Translations under genes and position numbers: made by a program
The notes under the pieces: generated by a model
Seen by the model: the letters and a program-made list of their open reading frames with translations, nothing else
What the model was told of the DNA's origin: nothing
The model's database searches: none
Origin: Ignavibacteriales bacterium
Lineage (GTDB): Bacteria; Bacteroidota; Ignavibacteria; UBA10030; UBA8401
Direction of reading: 5' to 3'
Assembly (NCBI GenBank): GCA_016182545.1
Contig: JACPGG010000007.1
Location: forward strand, 26,170-61,822
DNA length: 35,653 nt
Part shown: piece by piece, positions 10,193 through 18,884 of the stretch
How the letters are laid out: each line of letters starts with the position of its first letter
How positions within the stretch are numbered: position 1 is the stretch's first letter

Positions 10193-10233
10193 AGTTGACC
10201 CTCCTGCAAGAAGTTGCATGGACAGCCGCATTG

Positions 10234-13200
10234 TTAGTTTTTTGTCTCCTTTTCGTTTTCCTCTTCCTTCGCCACATCAAGCGCATCGTTGGTCTCTTTT
10301 TTCTTCTGCAACATCGCCGTCGGGATCACCTTCCAGAAGTTGAAACGATGATCTTTCCATCCTTTCAGCAACTCATTTGCCCGTGCGCTGTCGGTCAATT
10401 CAAGATGCTGGTAGATGAGCGACTGCAGATATTTCTCGTCATTATCGTCATACAAGCGGTGCAGTGTGACCAATTGTTTATTCACCCGCTCTTTGAAGTT
10501 CCCATCAGCGTCAAAAGCGTAAGCAACGCCACCGGTCATCCCCGCACCGAAATTTTTCCCTACTGTACCGAGGATGACGACAGTTCCATTCGTCATATAT
10601 TCGCAGCCGTGATCGCCAACTCCCTCCACAACAGCAAGCGCACCGCTGTTGCGCACGCAGAACCGTTCACCGGCGCGCCCGTTGATGAATGCTTTTCCTC
10701 CCGTTGCTCCATACATTACGGTGTTGCCGACGATGATATTTTGAGCGGCATTCTCCTTTTTCAAAGCCGGAGCAATAACAATTTCACCGCCGCACATTCC
10801 TTTTCCCACGTAATCGTTCGATTCGCCGATCAATGTCAGGCGGATGCCGTTCACAAGAAATGCGCCGAAACTTTGTCCTGCACTTCCTTTCAATGTGAGA
10901 TCGATCGTTCCGTCAGGTAACCCCGCGTCGCCGTATTGATACGCGATCTGTCCAGACAACTTTGTACCGACAGAACGGTTGGTGTTTCTGATCGTGTACG
11001 TTTTCTTGATCGGTGTCTTGTCGCGAATTGCATCCTTCACATCGATCAAAATGATATCGTCCAGTGGCTTTGCAGATCGCTCGCTCCGCTGATAAATTCG
11101 CCGCTGCTGCTCGCTGCGAGTATCCGGCGGGAAAATGATCGCCGAAAGATCGACCGTGTTCGCTTTGGGATGATTAGGGATGTCCCGCTGTTCCAATAAA
11201 TTTGTCTGTCCGATAATTTCGTTGAGCGACGAATAACCAAGTGCTGCAAGCTGCTCACGCACATCTTCCGCGACAGCGCGAAGATATGTTACGAGTTGAT
11301 CGGGATTCCCTTCAAACTTTTTGCGCAAGATTTCATCCTGTGTAGCAATGCCAACGGGGCATGTATTCAAATGACATTGGCGGACATACTTGCAACCAAT
11401 CGCAATCAAAGCCGCAGTACCAAAATTAAATTCCTCTGCGCCGAGCATCGCGCCAATCAATATGTCGCGTCCGGTTTTGAACCCCCCGTCGGTGCGAAGC
11501 GTAATGCGGTTTCTCAATCCGTTCAACGTGAGCACTTGCTGCGCTTCGGCAACGCCGAGTTCCCAGCAACTTCCCGCACTCTTGATCGAGCTCCACGGAG
11601 AAGCGCCCGTTCCACCTTCATGTCCAGAAATCAAAATTACATCTGCACCCGCTTTTGCGACACCGGCAGCAATTGTTCCGACGCCCGCTTCGCTCACCAA
11701 CTTTACGCAAATTTTTGCGCGGGGATTTGCCTGCTTCAGATCGTAGATCAATTGCGCGAGATCTTCGATTGAATAAATGTCGTGATGCGGTGGGGGCGAA
11801 ATCAACTGAATGCCGGGCATCGACTTCCGCAACCGCGCGATCAACGGAGATACTTTATGAGCAGGGAGTTGTCCTCCTTCACCCGGTTTTGCACCCTGTG
11901 CCATTTTAATTTCAAGTTCTTTTGCACTTGCAAGGTATTCCGCTGTCACGCCGAATCGCGCCGATGCCACTTGCTTGATGGCGCTGTTTGCAGAATCGCC
12001 GTTCGGACGAATTTTGAATCGCACCGGATCTTCTCCCCCTTCGCCGCTGTTGCTTTTCCCGCCGATGCGGTTCATCGCTATCGCAATCGTTTCGTGTGTC
12101 TCAGGTGACAGAGCCCCAAGCGACATTGCTGCGGTCGTGAATCGTTTCATTATTTCTTCAGCTGGTTCCACATCTTCCAACGGAATCGGTTTGCGATTCG
12201 ATTTGAATTGCATCAAATCTTTCAGCGTGACCGGATCGTGCTCGTTCAACGCTTTGGCGAGATGGCCATAATTTTCTTTGGACGAATTCTTTCTGAATTG
12301 CTGCATTGCGCGAAGTGAGTCGGGAGACCATGCATGAGTTTCGCCGTTCTTTTTAAACTTATAATCGCCTTTGTCCGGCAACACTTTATTCTCAACGGCA
12401 AATGCATTTCGATGCCGCTCGATCGCCTCTTCGACAATTTCTTTTAAGCCAAGTCCGCCGATGCGGGACGGCGTTCCGGAAAAATATTTGTCGACTATTT
12501 CTTTATTCAATCCCAACGCCTCAAAGATCTGTGCACCGCGGTAACTTCCGGCAAGAGCAATTCCCATCTTCGCCATCGTTTTGAGAATTCCCGCTTCGAT
12601 CGCGGTCTTGAAATTCTTGAATGCCGCTTCAACTGCCTCCTCACTCTCTCCTTTTGATTCGACCATCTTGCGGATCGTCTGTAACGCAAGGTACGGATTG
12701 ATCGCGTTGACGCCATATCCGATGAGCGTTGCAAAGTGATGCAGTTCTCGCGCTTCGGCAGTTTCGGTCACGACGCTCAACTTCAATCGCTTTCGCGTAC
12801 GGATCAAATGGTTGTGAACAGCACCGACGGCAAGTAGCATCGGGAGCGGCGCGTTCCTGTTATCCGTATCTTTATCAGAAAGAATGACGAGATATTTTCC
12901 TTCATCTGCCGCGCGTTCCGCTTCGGCGCAAATCTGGTTCAAGCGTTCCTCAGCACCAGCAATTCCTTTTTCAACCGGAAAGAGGACGGAAAGTGTGACC
13001 GATTGAAATTTTGTATCGTCGATCATCTTCAACGCTTCCAATTCATTATCGAACAGGAACGGCGAGTTGATCTGCACGAGTTTTGCGTGTTCAGGAGTTT
13101 CGCCGAACCAGTTGCGGCGGTGTCCCAGTTTTCCCGTCAGCGACATCACCGATTTCTCACGGATTGGATCGATCGGAGGATTCGTCACCTGCGCAAATTG

Positions 13201-14757
13201 CTGCCGGAAATATGACGAAAGCAATTTCGGCTGCCGTGACAACACCGCGATCGATGCATCATCCCCCATCGAACCGACCGGTTCCTTCGCCTCTTCGATC
13301 ATCGGCATGAAGATCAATTGTAATTCTTCCGCACTATATCCGTTGCACAGTTGAAGTCGAAGCAAACGCTCCGTGTCGTACATCGGTTTTGATTTCTCGG
13401 GATTGGAAACGTGGTCGTTCAAACGGTACAAATTTTCTTTCACCCATTCTGTGTACGGTTTCTGCAGCGAGAGACTTTTTTTGATCTCGTAATCGCGCAA
13501 AAGGACTTTCTTTTCCGTGTCGACGGCGATCATTTGACCGGGACCGAGTTTGCCTTTGCGCACGACCTTTGCATCGTCAACATCTACTGCGCCGACCTCG
13601 GATGAAAGAATGACGAAACCGTCTTCCGTCACTTTGTAGCGAGCGGGACGGAGCCCATTCCTGTCGAGCGATGCCGCCACGGTTTTTCCATCTGTAAACA
13701 CCAAAGCGGCTGGACCATCCCACGGCTCGCTGAAACATTCATGGTATTCAAAAAATCCTCTTACAAACGGTTCAACGCGGTATGACGACGACCACGCCTC
13801 GGGAACAAGCATCAGCATTGAATGAAGAATATCTCTCCCGGACATCGTCAACACTTCCAACGCATTATCGAGATTCGCCGAATCACTGCCGCCGTCACGG
13901 ATGATCGGCTTGACAAGATCGACATCGCTTCCCCAGATTTCCGATGTCAGTTCCGCTTCTCGCGCTTTCGTCCAATTGCGGTTTCCCTGAATCGTATTGA
14001 TCTCGCCGTTATGCGCCAGCATTCTGAACGGATGCGCCAATTCCCACTTCGGGAATGTATTCGTGCTGAAGCGCTGATGGAACACAGCGATCGCCGTTTC
14101 ATAGTCGGGGTGTTGCAGATCGATATAAAATTTTTCGAGCACTGCCGGCGTTACCAGTCCTTTATAAATGATCGTTTGTGAAGAAAATGACGCAACATAG
14201 AGAGAAAGATTTTCTTTCAACGCCTCACGCTCAATCTCTCTGCGAACAATATAGAGCACGCGTTCATACTCATCGACGGAAATCGAAGCGGGTTTACCGA
14301 CGAGAAGATGATAGATTGCCGGTTGCGTTGCCGCCGCTTTGTCTCCGAGGAAGTACGAATCGGTCGGAACTGTTCTCCATGTCAACAGATGGAGATTCCG
14401 TTTGAGAATAATTTTCTCAACGATCGATTTACATTTCACCACCGCATCAACTTCACGCGGCAGAAAAAGTACCCCGACTCCCAGTTCATCATCGGAAGAA
14501 ATCATCGATGACAGCCCGGATACTTCTTTTTTGAACATCGCGTGTGGAATCTGAGTCAAAATTCCTGCTCCGTCCCCTGTTTGTTCGTCTGCATCAACGG
14601 CACCGCGGTGCGTAACGTTACAGACTCCTTTGATGGCAAGCTTCAACACGCGGTTGCTTTTGATGCCGTCGACATTCGCAATAAATCCCATCCCGCATGC
14701 ATCATGTTCAAATCGCGGATCGTACAACGGGAATTGTTTTCGGATTTGTTCGTCCAT
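10234..14757 (-). CDS. gltB: Glutamate synthase large subunit
   Basis: 1507 aa; FEHDACGMGFIANVDG (N-terminal Cys nucleophile), FHQRFSTNTFPKWELAHPFRMLAHNGEINT, GEGGEDPVRF, SGHEGGTGASPWSSIKSAG, CHLNTCPVGIATQD motifs. Confidence 0.97.
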   Translation of the reverse strand: MDEQIRKQFPLYDPRFEHDACGMGFIANVDGIKSNRVLKLAIKGVCNVTHRGAVDADEQTGDGAGILTQIPHAMFKKEVSGLSSMISSDDELGVGVLFLPREVDAVVKCKSIVEKIILKRNLHLLTWRTVPTDSYFLGDKAAATQPAIYHLLVGKPASISVDEYERVLYIVRREIEREALKENLSLYVASFSSQTIIYKGLVTPAVLEKFYIDLQHPDYETAIAVFHQRFSTNTFPKWELAHPFRMLAHNGEINTIQGNRNWTKAREAELTSEIWGSDVDLVKPIIRDGGSDSANLDNALEVLTMSGRDILHSMLMLVPEAWSSSYRVEPFVRGFFEYHECFSEPWDGPAALVFTDGKTVAASLDRNGLRPARYKVTEDGFVILSSEVGAVDVDDAKVVRKGKLGPGQMIAVDTEKKVLLRDYEIKKSLSLQKPYTEWVKENLYRLNDHVSNPEKSKPMYDTERLLRLQLCNGYSAEELQLIFMPMIEEAKEPVGSMGDDASIAVLSRQPKLLSSYFRQQFAQVTNPPIDPIREKSVMSLTGKLGHRRNWFGETPEHAKLVQINSPFLFDNELEALKMIDDTKFQSVTLSVLFPVEKGIAGAEERLNQICAEAERAADEGKYLVILSDKDTDNRNAPLPMLLAVGAVHNHLIRTRKRLKLSVVTETAEARELHHFATLIGYGVNAINPYLALQTIRKMVESKGESEEAVEAAFKNFKTAIEAGILKTMAKMGIALAGSYRGAQIFEALGLNKEIVDKYFSGTPSRIGGLGLKEIVEEAIERHRNAFAVENKVLPDKGDYKFKKNGETHAWSPDSLRAMQQFRKNSSKENYGHLAKALNEHDPVTLKDLMQFKSNRKPIPLEDVEPAEEIMKRFTTAAMSLGALSPETHETIAIAMNRIGGKSNSGEGGEDPVRFKIRPNGDSANSAIKQVASARFGVTAEYLASAKELEIKMAQGAKPGEGGQLPAHKVSPLIARLRKSMPGIQLISPPPHHDIYSIEDLAQLIYDLKQANPRAKICVKLVSEAGVGTIAAGVAKAGADVILISGHEGGTGASPWSSIKSAGSCWELGVAEAQQVLTLNGLRNRITLRTDGGFKTGRDILIGAMLGAEEFNFGTAALIAIGCKYVRQCHLNTCPVGIATQDEILRKKFEGNPDQLVTYLRAVAEDVREQLAALGYSSLNEIIGQTNLLEQRDIPNHPKANTVDLSAIIFPPDTRSEQQRRIYQRSERSAKPLDDIILIDVKDAIRDKTPIKKTYTIRNTNRSVGTKLSGQIAYQYGDAGLPDGTIDLTLKGSAGQSFGAFLVNGIRLTLIGESNDYVGKGMCGGEIVIAPALKKENAAQNIIVGNTVMYGATGGKAFINGRAGERFCVRNSGALAVVEGVGDHGCEYMTNGTVVILGTVGKNFGAGMTGGVAYAFDADGNFKERVNKQLVTLHRLYDDNDEKYLQSLIYQHLELTDSARANELLKGWKDHRFNFWKVIPTAMLQKKKETNDALDVAKEEENEKETKN

Positions 14758-15284
14758 TAAACGTCTCCTACAAATTCACGCTTCAATGCAACGCGTCCGG
14801 TGCGCGCGAGTTCTTTGATATGGAACGGTTTCAGCATCTTGATGATCGCATCCACTTTCTGTCCGCTTCCGGTTGCTTCGACTGTTACCGTTTTGTGGCT
14901 GATATCGATGATCTTCGCCTGAAAAATTTCGACGATCTGCATGATCTCGGAACGATTTTCAGGATTCGTACCGATTTTTATCAATGCGAGTTCCCGTTCC
15001 ATAAAACTGTCGTACGTAAGGTCGATCACTTTCAACGTGTCGATCAGCTTGTTCAGCTGCTTAATGATCTGTTCAATGATCGCATCATCGCCGCGGGTTA
15101 CGATCGTCATTCGCGATACACTTTCGTCTTCTGTCGGACCGACAGTGATCGATTCGAGATTGTATCCTTTTGCAGAGAACATTCCGGCAACACGATTCAA
15201 GGCACCGAATTTATTTTCCAGCAATACCGAGATCGTGTGTTTGTGTGCTTGTTGCTCTTGTAATTGTTCTGCAGTGGTACCCAT
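14757..15284 (-). CDS. ilvN: Acetolactate synthase small (regulatory) subunit
   Basis: HTISVLLENKFGALNRVAGMFSAKGYNLESITVGPTED ACT domain. Confidence 0.95.
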   Translation of the reverse strand: MGTTAEQLQEQQAHKHTISVLLENKFGALNRVAGMFSAKGYNLESITVGPTEDESVSRMTIVTRGDDAIIEQIIKQLNKLIDTLKVIDLTYDSFMERELALIKIGTNPENRSEIMQIVEIFQAKIIDISHKTVTVEATGSGQKVDAIIKMLKPFHIKELARTGRVALKREFVGDV

Positions 15285-15285
15285 A

Positions 15286-15888
15286 TTATCCTTTTGAAGT
15301 GATCACTAATTCAAGATCGGACTCTTGTTCATCTTCAATGGAAGATTGACCATTATCCGGCACATCCATCAATTCATTATACGTTTGTCCGGCGGGAATC
15401 ATTGGGTACACGTTGTCTTCTTTTACCACTTTGAATTCCGCTAACACCGGACCTTCGATCGAGAAAAGTTTTTTCACAACATCTTCTACCTCGTCTGTAA
15501 GCGACGCTCTGAATCCGGGAATACCATACGCCTCAGCGAGTTTCACATAGTCGGGACCGAACATTTCTACGTGCGAATATCGTTTCCGCCAGAACAATTC
15601 CTGCCACTGGCGCACCATACCGAGATATCCATTGTTCAGAATAATGACTTTGACCGGAACATTGTTCTCGCGAATTGTCGCGAGTTCCTGAATGTTCATC
15701 TGAATTCCGCCATCTCCACTAATCGAGACAATGGGAAAATCTTTCCGCGCGAATGCAGCACCCATTGCTGCAGGCAGTGAAAATCCCATCGTTCCGAGTC
15801 CGCCGGATGTCAAATGTGTTCTTGGGTGAATGTATTTGAAGAACTGCGCCATCCACATTTGATGTTGGCCGACATCGCTGATCATCAC
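15286..15888 (-). CDS. ilvB: Acetolactate synthase large subunit, C-terminal part (ThDP-binding domain), -1 frame relative to the N-terminal part
   Basis: [80 protein letters not shown]. Confidence 0.93.
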   Translation of the reverse strand: MMISDVGQHQMWMAQFFKYIHPRTHLTSGGLGTMGFSLPAAMGAAFARKDFPIVSISGDGGIQMNIQELATIRENNVPVKVIILNNGYLGMVRQWQELFWRKRYSHVEMFGPDYVKLAEAYGIPGFRASLTDEVEDVVKKLFSIEGPVLAEFKVVKEDNVYPMIPAGQTYNELMDVPDNGQSSIEDEQESDLELVITSKG

Positions 15889-17075
15889 CGCATTCCCTTT
15901 TTTCTACTCGGAGATTTTCTATTCCCTTTTGTCAACTCGGAGATTTTCTGAATGACGTACTGCATGCGGATATATTTTCCATTTTTGTACCGGAGAGGAT
16001 GCTCCTCTTTCCATGTCTTTATTGTTTGTATCCAATCTTTCGTGTCAAGTGCGGTCACTGATGGTAAAAGTTGCTGCAATACTTTTTTAACGTCGCCGAC
16101 GATCGGGACATCGACTTTTACATTCTTGCTGATGTTGGATGGATCGACATCGATGTGGATTTTTTTGGCTTCCGGGGCGAAAGCATCGGTCTTTCCGGTA
16201 ACGCGGTCGTCAAATCTTGCTCCCACTGCGATCAGCAAGTCGCTGTAATGGACCGCTGTATTCGAATACCACGTACCGTGCATTCCCAGCATCCCCAGCG
16301 ACAATTCGTCCGATTCGGGAAACGCACCCAATCCATGCAATGTGGTTGTCACCGGTATTCGAGTTTTATGTGCAAATTTTATTAACTCTTCGGCAGCGTT
16401 AGATAATATTGTTCCGCCACCGACATACAATACCGGTCGTTTGGATTTTGCAATAAGATCAACTGCCTTGCTCAATTGTTTCTGATGTCCTTCATAGTGC
16501 GGTTGATACGAACGCATCTTCACAGACTTTGGATATGAGAAATAAGTTTTCGATGCCATCACATCTTTGGGAAGGTCAACAAGAACCGGTCCTGGTCTTC
16601 CTGTTGTTGCAACATAAAACGCTTCTTTAATAGTTGCTGCAAGTTCATTCACATCACGAACCAGGTAATTATGTTTGGTGATTGGGCGGGTGATACCGAC
16701 AATATCTGCTTCTTGAAATGCATCATTGCCGATTAACTTCAGCGCAACTTGTCCGGTGAAGACAACTATCGGAATTGAATCCATATAAGCATCTGCAATA
16801 CCGGTTACAGTATTCGTTGCCCCGGGTCCTGACGTGACAAGGGCGACGCCGGGACGACCGCTTGCTTTTGCGTATCCTTCAGCCGCGTGAACGGCACCCT
16901 GTTCGTGTCGGGTAAGAATATGCTTGATATCCGAAATATCATGTAGTGCATCGTAAATTCCGATAACTGCACCGCCGGGATATCCGAACACTACTTCGAC
17001 TTTTTCCTCGATCAAAGAGCGAACAAAGATTTCGGCACCGGTCATTAATCGTTGAGGAGAAGTATGTTGAGTCAT
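15885..17075 (-). CDS. ilvB: Acetolactate synthase large subunit, N-terminal and central parts; terminates early in the 29-bp duplication region
   Basis: [77 protein letters not shown]; ends ...[20 protein letters not shown]. Confidence 0.93.
   Translation of the reverse strand: MTQHTSPQRLMTGAEIFVRSLIEEKVEVVFGYPGGAVIGIYDALHDISDIKHILTRHEQGAVHAAEGYAKASGRPGVALVTSGPGATNTVTGIADAYMDSIPIVVFTGQVALKLIGNDAFQEADIVGITRPITKHNYLVRDVNELAATIKEAFYVATTGRPGPVLVDLPKDVMASKTYFSYPKSVKMRSYQPHYEGHQKQLSKAVDLIAKSKRPVLYVGGGTILSNAAEELIKFAHKTRIPVTTTLHGLGAFPESDELSLGMLGMHGTWYSNTAVHYSDLLIAVGARFDDRVTGKTDAFAPEAKKIHIDVDPSNISKNVKVDVPIVGDVKKVLQQLLPSVTALDTKDWIQTIKTWKEEHPLRYKNGKYIRMQYVIQKISELTKGNRKSPSRKKGMR
15892..15949. repeat. 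29-bp imperfect tandem duplication inside ilvB (27/29 identical)
   Basis: Minus strand: agaaaatctccgagttgacaaaagggaat (15949-15921) then agaaaatctccgagtagaaaaaagggaat (15920-15892). Removing one unit gives in-frame [21 protein letters not shown]. Confidence 0.97.
15897..15903 (-). other. Candidate -1 ribosomal frameshift heptamer A_AAA_AAG in ilvB
   Basis: Zero-frame codons AGA AAA AAG at 15905-15897; -1 slip reads AAA AAA GGG AAT GCG GTG ATG ATC AGC GAT, i.e. ...[10 protein letters not shown]. Confidence 0.5.
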
Positions 17076-17119
17076 AAAGCACCTGAGAAATTATAAAATA
17101 AGATACACAGCCTCGTCTT

Positions 17120-17203
17120 CAGAGGTTACGTCCTGATTTTACATTCTCACGTGTTTCGTGTGGTGGTTCTTTGTGATGTGTTTTATTTTGGGAGTAACCT
17201 CTG
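17120..17203. repeat. 10-bp perfect inverted repeat between the small ORF and ilvB
   Basis: CAGAGGTTAC (17120-17129) and GTAACCTCTG (17194-17203), 64-nt loop. Confidence 0.8.
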
Positions 17204-17210
17204 CGTGTTC

Positions 17211-17360
17211 TTAGCCAATAATAAGTAGCCGTAGAATCGCAAATGTAATTCCCAAAAGAATAATGATGCCGCCAAGCGGAAGGAGAGTAACAGGTACAGG
17301 AAGCACGCGAGCATATGAACGCTTCGCATTGTTTCTTGTATGTTGTTTGTTCGCGGACAT
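17211..17360 (-). CDS. 49-aa small ORF: Ile/Leu/Val-rich, single predicted TM; candidate ilv leader peptide or small membrane protein
   Basis: MSANKQHTRNNAKRSYARVLPVPVTLLPLGGIIILLGITFAILRLLIIG*, translated directly from the minus strand; too short for the ORF track. Confidence 0.5.
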   Translation of the reverse strand: MSANKQHTRNNAKRSYARVLPVPVTLLPLGGIIILLGITFAILRLLIIG

Positions 17361-17475
17361 TCTTTTGTGTGTTATGTGGAAAGTGCAACTTAGTTACACA
17401 TAAATAAGATAAGATTTTCCGTACTGAAGTCAAGCAATATTTTCGTACCTTATAAAAAATTTCAGTATACCTTCG

Positions 17476-18864
17476 ATGAATAATACAACAGAAACCATTG
17501 CGGCACTGGCAACACCGATTGGAATCGGTGGAATAGCCGTTATACGAATAACGGGTGATCAATCGATACAAATTGCTGATTTTCTTTTCAGAGGCAGTAT
17601 AAAACTAAGAGAAGCTCGTTCACATACGGTACATTTCGGAAAAATTACTGAACAGGATACTAACACCGAGATCGACTCTGTTCTTGTAACTGTTTTCCGC
17701 GGTCCGCATTCTTATACAGGTGGAGACACAGTTGAAATCAGCGCGCACGGGGGATACTACGTTTCTCAAAAAATATTGGATGCTGTATACAAAGCAGGTG
17801 CTTCACCTGCGCGTCCGGGTGAGTTTACTCTTCGTGCTTTCCTCAATGGAAAATTGGATCTCTCTCAAGCTGAGGCAGTATCAGATATTATCCATTCAAG
17901 GACTGAAAAGTCACATCATGCATCTATCGAGCAACTCAGTGGGAAACTATCATCGTATATAAATGAACTGCGAACAAAGTTATTGGACCTTTGTTCATTA
18001 CTCGAACTTGAACTAGACTTTTCTCAAGAGGGGATTGAACTGACTCAAAAGAACGAATCCTTAAAAAGAATAAAGGATATCGAATCAAAAATCCAATCGA
18101 TGATTGACAGTTACTCCACTGGGAAATTAACAAAGGAAGGTGTAAAAGTTGCTTTAGCTGGTCGACCAAATGCCGGAAAGTCAAGTTTGCTGAATATACT
18201 CCTTGAAGAAGATCGCGCTATTGTCAGCGAAATTCCCGGAACTACAAGAGATGTCATTGAAGAAAGCATAAGTATCGGAGGTGTTGAATTCATTTTTATC
18301 GATACGGCAGGACTGAGAGAGTCAACCGACATTATTGAAAAAGAGGGAATTCGTCGGACTGTTCAGAAATTACAAAAAGCCGATATTGCTCTATTCGTCA
18401 TTGACAGCTCCCAACCATTAACATCGGCTGATGTCACTATGTATCAAGAGATTATCGGGTCTTTAAGAAGTGATGTTCATGCTTTATTTGCAATCAACAA
18501 AGTTGATATTCGTAACGAGTTATTTGATAGTGATACTCTACCGAAAGGTGAGAAAATCAAAATATCCTGTCTGAAGCATAGTGGAATTGACAAACTAAAG
18601 AACATTCTGTTGAAAACCTCTATTCCAGATTATGACTCCTTATCAAGTTCTGTAATAATTACAAGCGCCAGACATAAAGATGCATTAGCCAAAGCAATTG
18701 AGTCGCTACAAAATGCAAAAATTTCTCTAATAAATGGGATGAGCGGCGAATTCATTGCGGTTGACTTAAGAGATGCTCTGAACTATCTTGGTGAAATCAT
18801 TGGGTTAACCACTCCCGACGATATATTAAACAATATTTTTTCCCAATTTTGCATTGGTAAGTAA
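17476..18864 (+). CDS. mnmE: tRNA uridine-5-carboxymethylaminomethyl(34) synthesis GTPase MnmE
   Basis: TIAALATPIGIGGIAVIRITG, GRPNAGKSSLLN, EIPGTTRDVIEE, DTAGLRES, and C-terminal FCIGK. Confidence 0.97.
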   Translation: MNNTTETIAALATPIGIGGIAVIRITGDQSIQIADFLFRGSIKLREARSHTVHFGKITEQDTNTEIDSVLVTVFRGPHSYTGGDTVEISAHGGYYVSQKILDAVYKAGASPARPGEFTLRAFLNGKLDLSQAEAVSDIIHSRTEKSHHASIEQLSGKLSSYINELRTKLLDLCSLLELELDFSQEGIELTQKNESLKRIKDIESKIQSMIDSYSTGKLTKEGVKVALAGRPNAGKSSLLNILLEEDRAIVSEIPGTTRDVIEESISIGGVEFIFIDTAGLRESTDIIEKEGIRRTVQKLQKADIALFVIDSSQPLTSADVTMYQEIIGSLRSDVHALFAINKVDIRNELFDSDTLPKGEKIKISCLKHSGIDKLKNILLKTSIPDYDSLSSSVIITSARHKDALAKAIESLQNAKISLINGMSGEFIAVDLRDALNYLGEIIGLTTPDDILNNIFSQFCIGK

Positions 18865-18866
18865 TC

Positions 18867-18882
18867 TGTTTCACGTGAAACA
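18867..18882. promoter_or_regulatory. parS site (ParB/Spo0J binding), perfect consensus
   Basis: TGTTTCACGTGAAACA, exact 16-bp parS palindrome in the mnmE-mnmG gap. Confidence 0.93.
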
Positions 18883-18884
18883 TT

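Noticed and set aside
10195-10920. 241-aa plus-strand ORF antisense to gltB (and the many other antisense ORFs over leuC, cimA, ilvC, gltB and MarC)
   Set aside because: Shadow ORFs typical of GC-biased codon usage opposite well-identified genes; no domain motifs.
17141-17160. CACGTG-containing sequence (TTCTCACGTGTTTCGTG) considered as a third parS
   Set aside because: Lacks the symmetric GTTTC...GAAAC flanks; only the central CACGTG matches.
17119-17571. 150-aa minus-strand ORF in the track
   Set aside because: Overlaps the mnmE start antisense, Cys/Arg/Tyr-rich non-globular composition, no recognisable domain; the 49-codon ORF in another frame is the more plausible reading of this gap.
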